A stretch of 64,000 nt of DNA from Halosolutus halophilus (GCF_022869805.1 NZ_CP094974.1:1922001-1986000); one strand, 5' to 3'; counted from the stretch's first letter, positions 7,181-14,742 are shown. Numbers and translations are program-made. The notes: generated from the sequence alone by a model not told the origin.

Positions 7181-7594
7181 GTGAACTACGTGTTATGGGC
7201 ACTGCTGGCGATGGTCTGTTATTCGTTCGCGTTCCTGTTTATGAAAATTTCACTCCAAGATCTGCCGACATTCACCGTCATGCCGATTGCGGTCGGCATA
7301 CTGGCCGTAGGAGCGACGACTGTGGCGGCCCTGTTCGGTGAGTGGTCAGTTCCGTCGGTGACGAGCCGGCCCGTCGGGTTCGCACTCGCAGCAGGACTCT
7401 GTCTCGCTGGTGCTGTCGTCGGCTATTTTCGTGCGCTCTCGACTGGCCCCGTCAGCGTCGTCGTTCCAATCTTCGGGATGTTTCTCGTCGGTGGTGCACT
7501 CCTCGGCATCGTCGTATTGGGAGAGACAGTCACGGCGAAGAAAGCCCTCGGCATCGCGTTCGGTGCTGCCGCAGTCGTCCTCCTTGCGACGTGA
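7181..7594 (+). CDS. Half-size EamA/DMT-family transporter
   Basis: The 137-residue protein is almost wholly hydrophobic with four or five membrane segments and a single EamA unit. Its C-terminal GxALLGIVVLGETVTAKKAL is the typical EamA ending. Full-length DMT exporters have two such units (about 300 residues), so this member must act as a dimer, as small multidrug-resistance-like proteins do. The start is a GTG at 7181, supported by GGAGG at 7166-7170. It is the only intact plus-strand gene in the island. A second half-size EamA gene, not closely similar, lies at 62283. Substrate cannot be predicted. Confidence 0.8.
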   Translation: MNYVLWALLAMVCYSFAFLFMKISLQDLPTFTVMPIAVGILAVGATTVAALFGEWSVPSVTSRPVGFALAAGLCLAGAVVGYFRALSTGPVSVVVPIFGMFLVGGALLGIVVLGETVTAKKALGIAFGAAAVVLLAT

Positions 7595-7649
7595 TGACCC
7601 GAGTCTATGCACTCGTAGCCTGAGCAAGAGTGTACAGTAAGCATGTGTA

Positions 7650-7738
7650 GTGAGCGGGTAGTTCACCGATTTCGACGTGAAACAAACGGAGTCCTCGTGC
7701 TGAACTTATCCTCTAAGTCTTGCACGCCGATTCCAACA
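7650..7738 (+). repeat. Palindromic island repeat, copy 8 (left half)
   Basis: The left extension GTAGTGAGCGGGTAGTTCAC and the left arm CTCGTGCTGAACTTATCCTC (to TTGCACGCC) end at about 7728. No right arm is seen before the stop codon of the minus-strand CNNM gene, 50 bp away. Confidence 0.65.
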
Positions 7739-7788
7739 GATTTGTGATCTGCTACACTGGAAAGTATGAGGATCAACGCAAATCCCTA

Positions 7789-9120
7789 TCAGTCCACTGC
7801 TGGATCGTCGATATCTCTTTCGTGGACCCATACCGTCGAAATTCGGGTCCCCTCGACGCTCGTTACCTCAACGACGTGACCGTCGATCTTGACGCGGTCG
7901 CCGCGTTCCGGCGCGCGGTTGAGTCGTCCCAGCACCAGCCCACCGATCGTTTCAACCGCTTCGCTATCGAAGTCGCCATCGAGGGCGTCAGAAACTTTCG
8001 ACAATGGGACTCCGCCGTCAATGTCGTACCCCCCATCGTCACGCTGGCGTATCGAATGTTCGCGCTCATCGAGATCAAACCCGTCCCGAAGGTCCCCGAC
8101 GAGGGCCTCGACGATGTCTTCGACCGTCGCAATCCCCTCGAACGCTCCCCACTCGTCGATGACTGCGGCCATCTGCTGGCGATCCTCCCTGAACTGTATC
8201 AGGAGATCGCTAATTGCCATCGTCTCCGGGACGATGAGAATCTCACGGGCGATGTCACCGACCATCTCGGCATCCCCATTGTCCACCTCTACTCGCAGCA
8301 CGTCCTTGACATCTACGAATCCGACCACTTGGTCACCGTCATTGGCATCCAGAACCGGATAGCGCGTGTGTCCGGCCTCTAAGACGATCGAATGAAGTTC
8401 AGATAGTGTGGCATCCGCCGGAACGCTCACCACGTCCGGTCGTGGGACCATGACCTCCCGTACCACGGTGTCGTCAAGATCGAAGACGCGCTCGATCATC
8501 GTCACTTCTGCCACGTCAATGTCCCCGCCCTCGCCGGATCGTGTTAGTACCCGAAGGAGCTCCCGCTCACCGAGTGTCTCATCCGTTTCGGAAGCGGGTG
8601 GCACACCGAGCGACTTCGTGAACGCGTTGGCCGCCCCGTTGAAGACGACAATTCCCGGATAGAGTATGAAATAAAAGGCCTTCATGGGCGGGGCGAGGAA
8701 CAGCGAGAGTCGCTCGGTCTTGGCAATTGCGATCGTCTTCGGCGCGAGTTCACCGAAGACGACGTGGAGAAACGTGATGATACTAAAGCCGATTGCGAAC
8801 GCGACGAGATGGATGAGATCTGCCGGGAGAACCGATTCCAGTACGGGTTCGATGAGCGCCGCCACTGCGGGTTCGCCGACCCATCCCAACCCGAGAGATG
8901 CGATGGTGATGCCGAGTTGTGTCGTGGCGAGGTAGTTGTCGAGGTTCGTCATCACTTCTTGGAGCGTTCCCGAGCCGGGCCGCCCCTCCTCGACGAGTTG
9001 GTCAACCGACGTTCCCCGAATCCGAACGAAGGCGAACTCTGCTGCGACAAAAAAGCCGTTGAGCACCACGAGTAACAGCGCTAAGACGATTTGTGCCGCC
9101 GAGAGCGCGACGTTTACCAT
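7789..9120 (-). CDS. CNNM/CorC-family membrane protein (HlyC/CorC type)
   Basis: I chose the ATG at 9120, which begins MVNVALSAAQIVLALLLVVL just like family members. An open frame extends to an ATG at 9312, but its 64 extra residues are polar and unlike the family. The 443-residue product has an N-terminal DUF21 membrane domain with NGFFVAAEFAFVRIR (about residues 1-190). A CBS-pair region follows (about 205-330, with MVPRPDVVSVPADATL and VVGFVDVKDVLR), then a C-terminal CorC/HlyC transporter-associated domain. Known relatives are implicated in magnesium or cobalt efflux and metal homeostasis. It stands alone between repeat copies. Confidence 0.85.
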   Translation of the reverse strand: MVNVALSAAQIVLALLLVVLNGFFVAAEFAFVRIRGTSVDQLVEEGRPGSGTLQEVMTNLDNYLATTQLGITIASLGLGWVGEPAVAALIEPVLESVLPADLIHLVAFAIGFSIITFLHVVFGELAPKTIAIAKTERLSLFLAPPMKAFYFILYPGIVVFNGAANAFTKSLGVPPASETDETLGERELLRVLTRSGEGGDIDVAEVTMIERVFDLDDTVVREVMVPRPDVVSVPADATLSELHSIVLEAGHTRYPVLDANDGDQVVGFVDVKDVLRVEVDNGDAEMVGDIAREILIVPETMAISDLLIQFREDRQQMAAVIDEWGAFEGIATVEDIVEALVGDLRDGFDLDEREHSIRQRDDGGYDIDGGVPLSKVSDALDGDFDSEAVETIGGLVLGRLNRAPERGDRVKIDGHVVEVTSVEGTRISTVWVHERDIDDPAVD

Positions 9121-9331
9121 CGGTACCCCCGGAACGTACTGCCGTTCGATTGTAGCGTGTCCATATTCATGCATCTCGTTCCATCGACTAAAACCATCTA
9201 ATGAATTCGCGGGTGACTGACTGCTGTCAGTAGTGAACTGGTTCTGTGGATCTAGAGGCCATCGACTGTCCTCCTCGTTCTGCCGACTGCCTGCGAACAT
9301 GGGCTCCGACATTTAGTAGGCGCATCAACAT

Positions 9332-9600
9332 CGGGTCCTGCTGAAGAGATGCTCTGGGCCTTGTTTAGACGCGGTGCAGATCGTCCTCTACGGCTGTTAT
9401 CCAAACAACAAACCGAGTCGAAAGACGCTCTCGGACTGGTTCTATTTACCCGTCGTAACTGCTAACCGGTGCCTGCGGGACCGTCTAAACAAGGCTGAAG
9501 CTCTGTATTCAGCACGCCGCTCGTGACAGCGACTCGGGATCTCGGTCAGGAGTTGCCGAATACAGGGTGCGAATGTCGCACGAGATTCGGGTCGATTTGC
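9332..9600 (+). repeat. Palindromic island repeat, copy 9, interrupted by a MITE
   Basis: The start of a left arm (GTCCTGCTGAAGAGATGCTC at 9335-9354) is separated from its continuation (CTCTGTATTCAGCACGC at 9501-9517) by a 137-bp insertion. The loop (CTCGTGACAG) and right arm (GCCGAATACAGGGTGCGAAT, with GTCGCACGAG) follow to 9584. A tail matches copy 5. The stop of the minus-strand HTH gene is 60 bp to the right. Confidence 0.65.
9358..9494. mobile_element. MITE-like insertion with 13-bp terminal inverted repeats
   Basis: CCTTGTTTAGACG at 9358-9370 is the exact reverse complement of CGTCTAAACAAGG at 9482-9494. The 137-bp unit has no coding capacity. GCTCTG occurs on both sides (9351-9356 and 9500-9505), which may be part of a target duplication although the spacing is not exact. 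It lies within the left arm of a palindromic repeat, so it arrived after that repeat. Confidence 0.65.
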
Positions 9601-9659
9601 GAAGGTTAGTGATCGTTCAGTCTAGGAGAACTGTTGAACAGTGTCTTCTGTCTCACCCC

Positions 9660-10037
9660 TCATCTACGAAGGGTTGCAACGGGACCCTTTGTACGGTGTC
9701 TCTCCTGCTTTTCAGCCGATAGTTTGAGATGAGGTCGTATCTCGTCAAAATGGGGGCCTTGCATTACAAGCTCGTCATTTCGATCCCACTCGATGAACCC
9801 GTACTCCGATAATTTAGGAAGGTGGACGTGGTGCATACTAACCGAGTACTCATCGGCTTCTGCAATCGTTCGAGAACTGGATAGATGTCTGTGAAGTAGG
9901 TTCTCGTCTGCTTCTGCAACCTCTCGGGAAATGCCGGACGGTTTTGAGACGCGTTGGGGGCTGGAGAGTAATTTGACTAGTAACTGTCGTCGGTGGCTAT
10001 CCGCCAATGCGTCAAAGACATCATCATAATTGACCAT
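9660..10037 (-). CDS. Haloarchaeal winged-helix protein (DUF7344-like)
   Basis: The 125-residue protein begins DVFDALADSHRRQLLVKLL and contains MHHVHLPKLSEYGFIEWDRN. These are the paired features of a common haloarchaeal ArsR-like domain (helix-turn-helix near residues 5-90, wing near 85-95). It probably acts as a DNA-binding regulator, target unknown. The segment at residues 30-65 contains two similar stretches (REVAEADENLLHRHL and RTIAEADEYSVSMHH), which suggests an internal duplication. It is monocistronic and sits between repeat copies 9 and 10. Confidence 0.7.
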   Translation of the reverse strand: MVNYDDVFDALADSHRRQLLVKLLSSPQRVSKPSGISREVAEADENLLHRHLSSSRTIAEADEYSVSMHHVHLPKLSEYGFIEWDRNDELVMQGPHFDEIRPHLKLSAEKQERHRTKGPVATLRR

Positions 10038-10138
10038 TCCACATCCCTTGGCCTCAACTATGGTCCCTCATGACGTTAAATATGCATCATTTTTACGATT
10101 CACTGTTGTTTTGATTAACTGAGTGATTAAGTGTGCCC

Positions 10139-10262
10139 CGTTCAGTTCGCATATTCACTGAACAGCTGATTCATTGACTTCAGGATGAAACAAACGAAGC
10201 CGTCGTGCTAAACTCATCCTCTGTATTCAGCACGCTGTTCTTGGCAGTTATCAGAGGTATTG
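10139..10262 (+). repeat. Palindromic island repeat, copy 10 (left half)
   Basis: This copy has the fullest left extension (GTTCAGTTCGCATATTCACT from 10140) and a near-consensus left arm at 10201-10235 with one mismatch in its hairpin. No right arm is found. The stop codon of the minus-strand HTH gene is about 60 bp to the right. This is the last copy seen in the window. Confidence 0.7.
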
Positions 10263-10320
10263 ACTGCCTTTGCGGTAACTGCTTGACCTGTAGTGAGCGA
10301 TCATCCAGAAAGGGCGAGGC

Positions 10321-10548
10321 TTACGTTAGGTAGTAGACGTCTTGACGAAGATCTGTCCGCAGGGGATGGCTGTCGACGATGTCGATCTTTTCGAGATCTT
10401 GGAGCGCATTGTAGACGGTCCGCTGAGTCAGCTGTGTCTCCTCGATGATCTCTTTCTGTGTGAGCGGTGCCTCGTATTCGAGGACTTTGCACACGAACTT
10501 CGCACTCGGTGAGAGGGCCTCGAGGTCCCGTACTTGCTGTTTAGACAT
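10321..10548 (-). CDS. Small winged-helix regulator (MarR/TrmB-like)
   Basis: I chose the ATG at 10548 (MSKQQVRDLEALSPSAKFVC); the open frame upstream is not protein-like. The 75-residue product is a bare helix-turn-helix: APLTQKEIIEETQLTQRTVY contains the recognition helix, followed by NALQDLEKIDIVDSHPL. Proteins of this form (MarR-like, DprA/ArsR-type halves) are common in haloarchaeal mobile regions. It is the last gene of a minus-strand cluster that starts near 11511. Confidence 0.7.
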   Translation of the reverse strand: MSKQQVRDLEALSPSAKFVCKVLEYEAPLTQKEIIEETQLTQRTVYNALQDLEKIDIVDSHPLRTDLRQDVYYLT

Positions 10549-10672
10549 CGGTCTGGTCACCTCGATTGAAATCGATCGCGACGACCCCGTCGGGATCCAA
10601 GATCGCCATGTCGAGTCGGACGGCGTCGGATTCGGCGTACTCACAGCTACTCGACAGTTTGTACAAACGCCA

Positions 10673-11221
10673 CTACAACGCAATTTTCACTCTATGAAAC
10701 TGATGGTGGAATCCCTCGGTGGAAGAAACCCATCGGTAGATCTCCCCCTCCGAATCCGTTTTCTTCGCGGACGAAAACGAGGCGCCGGTTCTTGCCTCGC
10801 GGGCGTCCACGATCAGTTGCTTCCCCTTCCCGGTGGGGTTCTGGTACTCGAATCCCGGCTCCTTCGCGGCGAGACGCATCAGCTTGTAGCAGTAGTCCGC
10901 GCTGGGTTCGCCGTCGAACACGCTCCACATTATGTCGTTGTAGTCGAGTGCGGCCTTCCCGTGGCTCTCGGTCGCCCCGCGGAAGGCGTGTTCGCGAACA
11001 GCGCCGACACGGCCATCTCGATCGAGATCGTCGTAGGAGCGGTTCTCCTCGATGCCCTCGTAGCGCAACTCCAGTGCAGTGACTCGTTCCTGGAGATCGA
11101 GGTTGTCTTCCCGGAGTTCGTCGACGATGTCTTCCAGTTCCGAGCAGCGAGCCATCGCCCGTTGGGCGACCCGGAGTGCGTCCTCCGGCCGGACGTTGCT
11201 GCCGTCACTTGTCGAGATCAC
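10673..11221 (-). CDS. Hypothetical protein with N-terminal coiled coil
   Basis: The 182-residue protein starts at a GTG (11219-11221). Residues 12-55 form a predicted coiled coil (ARCSELEDIVDELREDNLDL). The C-terminal half, about 70-182, is a distinct domain (DYNDIMWSVFDGEPSADYCY and EGFHHQFHRVKIAL) that I do not recognise. The start overlaps the end of the upstream 11205-11369 gene by 17 bp, so translation is probably coupled. Its N-terminus is clearly similar to that upstream product, which points to a tandem duplication. Such proteins are typical of plasmid or virus-derived haloarchaeal clusters. Confidence 0.6.
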   Translation of the reverse strand: MISTSDGSNVRPEDALRVAQRAMARCSELEDIVDELREDNLDLQERVTALELRYEGIEENRSYDDLDRDGRVGAVREHAFRGATESHGKAALDYNDIMWSVFDGEPSADYCYKLMRLAAKEPGFEYQNPTGKGKQLIVDAREARTGASFSSAKKTDSEGEIYRWVSSTEGFHHQFHRVKIAL

Positions 11222-11369
11222 GCTCCAGGGCCCTGACTCGGCGATCGAGATCGTCTATCTCCTCGCGGAGTTCGGCGAGGTCGCGCTCGAGGTCGACGCA
11301 TCGACCGAGCGCGCGTTGCGACATGACGAGCGCATCCGATGCTCTCGCGTCACCGACCTCACTACACAT
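11205..11369 (-). CDS. Small coiled-coil protein, paralogue of the downstream gene
   Basis: A 54-residue frame from ATG 11369 (MCSEVGDARASDALVMSQRA) ends at TGA 11205-11207; an internal ATG at 11324 would give 39 residues. The sequence LGRCVDLERDLAELREEIDD is an ideal acidic coiled coil. It aligns residue for residue with the N-terminus of the next gene (SDALxxxQRAxxRCxxLExxxxELRE). It overlaps the upstream zinc-finger gene by 8 bp and the downstream gene by 17 bp. It could pair with the long paralogue to form a heteromeric coil. Confidence 0.55.
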   Translation of the reverse strand: MCSEVGDARASDALVMSQRALGRCVDLERDLAELREEIDDLDRRVRALERDLDK

Positions 11370-11511
11370 GCCGGATCACCTCGTAGTCGCCGGCGCAGCC
11401 CTCGCAGACCGTCCGTTCGCCGTGCTCGGGGTGATCGATGACCACGTCGGCCTTTTCGGTACAGCCGAGCGCTCCGCAGAACGGGCCGAACCCGTCGGTC
11501 GCGGAGTTCAA
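11362..11511 (-). CDS. Small zinc-finger protein
   Basis: Starting from TTG at 11511 the frame encodes 49 residues. It contains FCGALGCTEKADVVIDH and RTVCEGCAGDYEVIRHV, that is, two cysteine pairs (CxxxxC and CxxC) suited to one zinc ion. No ATG or GTG is available before an upstream stop, so the TTG start is an inference. It is the first gene of the overlapping minus-strand cluster 11511-10321 and lies 145 bp from the 3' end of tRNA-Met. Function is unknown: such mini zinc fingers often modulate protein contacts or DNA binding. Confidence 0.5.
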   Translation of the reverse strand: MNSATDGFGPFCGALGCTEKADVVIDHPEHGERTVCEGCAGDYEVIRHV

Positions 11512-11655
11512 GCGCAGATACCCCCCGTTAGAAGCCCTATCGCAGCCGCTATCGCGGAATGTGGTTCATCCCCGACAGTATCTGAAGTATCGGAAGCCCC
11601 GCGAACGCCCCGGTAGAAGGGGTTTTTTACGCGGGCATATAAAGAATTTGAGTAG

Positions 11656-11806
11656 TGCCCGGGGAGGGCTCCGAACCCTCGATCTCCGCATGTCCCAGGT
11701 CCGAGGCTCGGCAGTCCTCTCGGGGACACGGAGGCTTCCAAGGCGTACCGCACCGAATCTCTGAACCCTATGAGTGCGGCGCTATGTCCAGCTAAGCCAC
11801 CCGGGC
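11656..11806 (-). tRNA. Elongator tRNA-Met (CAT) with intron
   Basis: The minus strand folds as a tRNA: acceptor GCCCGGG with CCCGGGC, T arm GAGGG/CCCTC with TTCGGAG loop, anticodon stem CCGCA/TGCGG. The 5' exon (11769-11806) ends CTCATA, so the anticodon is CAT followed by A37. A 77-nt intron (11692-11768) interrupts the loop and the 3' exon resumes at 11691. Introns at this place in tRNA-Met are established for haloarchaea. CCA is not encoded. The accessory island begins immediately past its 3' end, which is the usual integration side. Confidence 0.9.
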
Positions 11807-11918
11807 TCGTTCTCCCGTAGTGCGGTGCTGTTCTTTAACCTTCTCATTCGTGACCGTCGTGCAAGAGGAACTCACAGGGACCCACGGATTTATGGCAGGG
11901 CCATACGAACTGCGGAGC

Positions 11919-13109
11919 ATGAGCGTTCCCGGCATCGTCCAGTCTACCCTCGATGGCGAGGAGATTTCGGCGCGAGTTTCTCTCGGCGGGGAAGACGAAC
12001 TCTTCATCACCCCCACGAACACGATCATCTATCGCGCCGATGGTCTCCTGAGTGACGAATCGGTCGACAAATTTCCCCACGACGCTGATCGCCTCACCCT
12101 CTCGGAGGGGCGACGCAAGACCAAGTTCACCCTCGAGTACGCCCTCGAGGGGACCACGAAATTCTCGGTCCCGGCAAGCAAGACCGACGCCGTGCTCCAC
12201 CCCGTCCTCGCGGGCGTGTTGAACGGCAACGGTATCACGGACGCCGGCGAGACGGTCGTCAAGACCTACCGCTTCAGCGAACTCACGCTGATCATCACCA
12301 GCGATCGGCTCGTCAAGCACATCGGCGAAGCCGTCTGGGACGAGGACTACGAGGAGTACCACTTCGACGACGTGACCCACCTCGCCTTCGAGGACGGAAG
12401 CGTCGCCACGCAGATCGTCCTCACCGTCGACGGCCGTCCCCAGCGGATCAAGGCTCCGAACGACGAAGCCAACGACTGTCGGGAACGGCTCAAACGCGCC
12501 CTGTTCGAGTATCACGACGTCGACTCGCTGGCGGAACTCAACGAGGTCGTAGGCGAGGACGAGGAGCCAGTGGCCGATCGTAGCAACGGAACCGTCGACT
12601 TCGGCGACGGTGTCGATCCGCTCGACGCGGACCCGCCGGAGCCCGACGAGCACGCCGGTGACGGCGAGACGACAGTCACGACCGGCGAATCGAACGGTTC
12701 CTCCCGGACCGAATCAGGATCGCAGACCGCGTCCCAGTCCCAGTCCCAGTCGTCCGACCCGCTCGCGAGCGATAGCGCGGTCCCCGACGCCGTCGACGCC
12801 AGCCGGGACCGTGATCGAATCGCCGAGTCGGACGGACAGCCCGCTCGACGGGAATCCCCGGAGGAAACTCTCGATTCGACGGGCATCGATCCCGACGACC
12901 TGTTGGACGCGGCCACGAGTACGACCGACGTCGCGACGGAGACGGCCCCCGAATCCACGTCGATCGCCGGAACCAGCGGCGGTCCCGATCCCGAGATCCT
13001 CGACCGACTCGAGGATCTGGAGGCCGCCGTCGAACGGCAGAACGACCGCATCGAGAAACAGCAACAGACGATCGAACAGTTGATCGCGGAACTGCGACAG
13101 GGTCGATAG
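11919..13109 (+). CDS. Conserved haloarchaeal protein (DUF7115-like) with coiled-coil tail
   Basis: I chose the ATG at 11919 (MSVPGIVQSTLDGEEISARV); an open frame extends upstream but overlaps the tRNA promoter zone. The 396-residue product has a conserved N-terminal region (about 1-220). It contains two similar PH-like halves: GGEDELFITPTNTIIYRADG with a later KTKFTLEYALEG, then FSELTLIITSDRLVKHIGEA with QIVLTVDGRPQRIKAP. A long acidic disordered linker follows (about 230-360), then a C-terminal coil (DRLEDLEAAVERQNDRIEKQ). The domain layout suggests a scaffold or membrane-linked sensor. The family name is from memory and uncertain. Confidence 0.7.
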   Translation: MSVPGIVQSTLDGEEISARVSLGGEDELFITPTNTIIYRADGLLSDESVDKFPHDADRLTLSEGRRKTKFTLEYALEGTTKFSVPASKTDAVLHPVLAGVLNGNGITDAGETVVKTYRFSELTLIITSDRLVKHIGEAVWDEDYEEYHFDDVTHLAFEDGSVATQIVLTVDGRPQRIKAPNDEANDCRERLKRALFEYHDVDSLAELNEVVGEDEEPVADRSNGTVDFGDGVDPLDADPPEPDEHAGDGETTVTTGESNGSSRTESGSQTASQSQSQSSDPLASDSAVPDAVDASRDRDRIAESDGQPARRESPEETLDSTGIDPDDLLDAATSTTDVATETAPESTSIAGTSGGPDPEILDRLEDLEAAVERQNDRIEKQQQTIEQLIAELRQGR

Positions 13110-13165
13110 CCGACCCCGGGCGATCCGGGCCGATCAGACCGATCGACGGCGGTTCGTGCGGGGCC

Positions 13166-13588
13166 TCACTCTCGACCGGTCACCTTTCGAATACACGAGG
13201 AGCCGAACGGCCCGAGTTCACCGGCCTCGAGGTCGATAAAGTAGCCGGTCGACAGGCCCGAGCCACAGCGCTTGCAGGAAAAGTCGCCGTCCTTCGTGAT
13301 CACGTCCTGCTCGAACCGGACGTACTGGCGACTCTTCGGGCGGATGATGCCGTCCTCGCGGTCGATGATCCCGTGCAACTCGGCGCGGTCGAGGATGGTC
13401 CGAGTCACCGTCGGATCGGTCGTCACCGTCTCGATGCGATCGACGACCTCGGGAAGCGGGAGCGACTCGTGTTCCAACCGTTCGAGCAGTGCGAGACCGA
13501 GTGCGACGCGATCGTCGGCAACGTCGTCGCTGGCGGTCCCGCCCTCGCCGCGATCGGCATCGGTTGCGTGCCCGGGGTCGTCGGCCAT
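13166..13588 (-). CDS. DUF5830-like protein, winged helix plus zinc knuckle
   Basis: I chose the ATG at 13588 (MADDPGHATDADRGEGG). The 140-residue product has an acidic lead. A helical region (RVALGLALLERLEHESLPLP..ILDRAELHGIIDRE, about 30-90) looks like a winged helix. The C-terminal domain has FSCKRCGSGLSTGYFIDL then GPFGSSCIRKVTGRE, with two cysteines in a knuckle and a third further on. Conserved in haloarchaea, function unknown; the family name is recalled, not checked. It converges with the preceding gene. Confidence 0.65.
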   Translation of the reverse strand: MADDPGHATDADRGEGGTASDDVADDRVALGLALLERLEHESLPLPEVVDRIETVTTDPTVTRTILDRAELHGIIDREDGIIRPKSRQYVRFEQDVITKDGDFSCKRCGSGLSTGYFIDLEAGELGPFGSSCIRKVTGRE

Positions 13589-13683
13589 CGTTGTGTCCTG
13601 TTTTCGCGGGTCGAATAAACGTTGCGTCGCTCGGCGTGGGACGAGGCACAAAAGCTTCAATACTCGAGAGAAAACTGCGACCG

Positions 13684-14463
13684 ATGACGGCGGCGACCGG
13701 TCGTGCGATCGCTGGCCTCCTGGCCGTCAGCGGCATGGTCGCCGTGGGACTGCTGGTCTCTCCGTCGCGGACGATGGAATTCGTCGCGAGCCTCGCGACG
13801 GACCCATACCAGTTCGGGCTCGTCGTCGCGGGGCTCTATTTCGTGCGCCCGCTGTTCGCCTGGCCGACGACGCCGCTCGCGGTCGTCGTCGGCTACGGCT
13901 ACGGCGTCTCACTCGGCGTGCCGATCGCCCTGCTCGGCGTCGTTGCCACCGTGATTCCAGTTTTCGTCGCCGTGCGCTGGCTCACCGGGACCGCCACGGC
14001 CGCCTGCCACGACGGTGGACCCGATGGCGGGGTCGAGCCGACGGGCGGGTCCGGTCGGCCGACGCGAACAGTCCCGATCGGCGGGGCGGCCGATCGGCTT
14101 CTCGAACGGACCGGCACCGCGCTCGCTCGCTACTACGAGGCTGCCGGGCCGCTCCGGGGCGTCGTCGCGTCGCGACTGGCACCCCTCCCGTCGGACGTGG
14201 CGACGGCTGCAGCGGCGGCCAGCGACGTTCGACTCCGGCACCTCGTGCTCGGGACCGCGATCGGAGAACTGCCGTGGACGATCGCCGCGGTCGTCGTCGG
14301 TGCGTCGGCAGCGACGGTGACGACCGACGGACTCGGTGAGGTCGGAGCCCTCCTCACGGTGGTCTGTGCGATCGCGGCGGGAGTCTTGCTCGCGGGACCC
14401 GTGTATCGCGCGGTTCGAACCCGGCGCGGATCGGCGGAGTCGGGGCACGCGACGGACGGCTGA
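13684..14463 (+). CDS. TVP38/TMEM64 (VTT/DedA-like) membrane protein
   Basis: The ATG at 13684 gives 259 residues. There are about six membrane segments: 8-28, 45-65, 68-100, and three more beyond residue 170. The central region has the VTT features (FVRPLFAWPTTPLAVVVGYG, then RLAPLPSDVATAAAAASDVR and GTAIGELPWTIAAVVVG). VTT proteins are phospholipid scramblase or transporter-like proteins in membranes. A polar loop of about 50 residues (110-160) is unusually rich in glycine. The upstream open frame was not used because it overlaps the divergent DUF5830 gene. Confidence 0.8.
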   Translation: MTAATGRAIAGLLAVSGMVAVGLLVSPSRTMEFVASLATDPYQFGLVVAGLYFVRPLFAWPTTPLAVVVGYGYGVSLGVPIALLGVVATVIPVFVAVRWLTGTATAACHDGGPDGGVEPTGGSGRPTRTVPIGGAADRLLERTGTALARYYEAAGPLRGVVASRLAPLPSDVATAAAAASDVRLRHLVLGTAIGELPWTIAAVVVGASAATVTTDGLGEVGALLTVVCAIAAGVLLAGPVYRAVRTRRGSAESGHATDG

Positions 14464-14601
14464 GACGGTGGCCACCGTTCGACCGTCGTCGACGGTCCGT
14501 GGACACGCCCCAGTGTCGATCGACCGTCGTGCAGCCAGGACGTCGTACTCTCCGTCGCCTCGCGTCGATCGCGATCCGCGAGTTCTCGATCGTCGGCGTG
14601 A

Positions 14602-14742
14602 TCACTGCCAGAACGGATCCGAACAGTCGTAGACGACGCCGTGTTGCGGACAGACGTACTTGCAGTGGCGCCTGAACAGGGGCTGCTCACACCGGGGACA
14701 GGGCGGGCCACCACGCTGCTCGACGTCCTCGTCGTCCGTCAT
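14602..14742 (-). CDS. Small haloarchaeal zinc-finger protein (46 aa)
   Basis: The frame from ATG 14742 encodes MTDDEDVEQRGGPPCPRCEQ then PLFRRHCKYVCPQHGVVYDC and ends SDPFWQ. It has CPRC, then C..C with HC and C spacing suited to a zinc ribbon. I recognise it as a widely conserved haloarchaeal mini-protein of the HVO_2523 kind (recalled, not checked). It lies 140 bp downstream of the ribonucleotide reductase stop, on the same strand. Confidence 0.8.
   Translation of the reverse strand: MTDDEDVEQRGGPPCPRCEQPLFRRHCKYVCPQHGVVYDCSDPFWQ

Noticed and set aside
9121-9312. N-terminal extension of the CNNM/CorC gene to the ATG at 9312
   Set aside because: The extra 64 residues are polar and unlike the family start, and the extension begins next to a palindromic repeat; the ATG at 9120 gives the standard membrane N-terminus.
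33-10262. Canonical integron with attC sites
   Set aside because: The array topology fits, but canonical attC core boxes are not apparent and no integron-type integrase is encoded in the window, so I report only a cassette-like array.
1-11655. Duplicate of the tRNA-Met 3' end as an attachment site
   Set aside because: I looked for the GCCCGGGG-type tRNA end to the left of 11656 and did not find one in the window.
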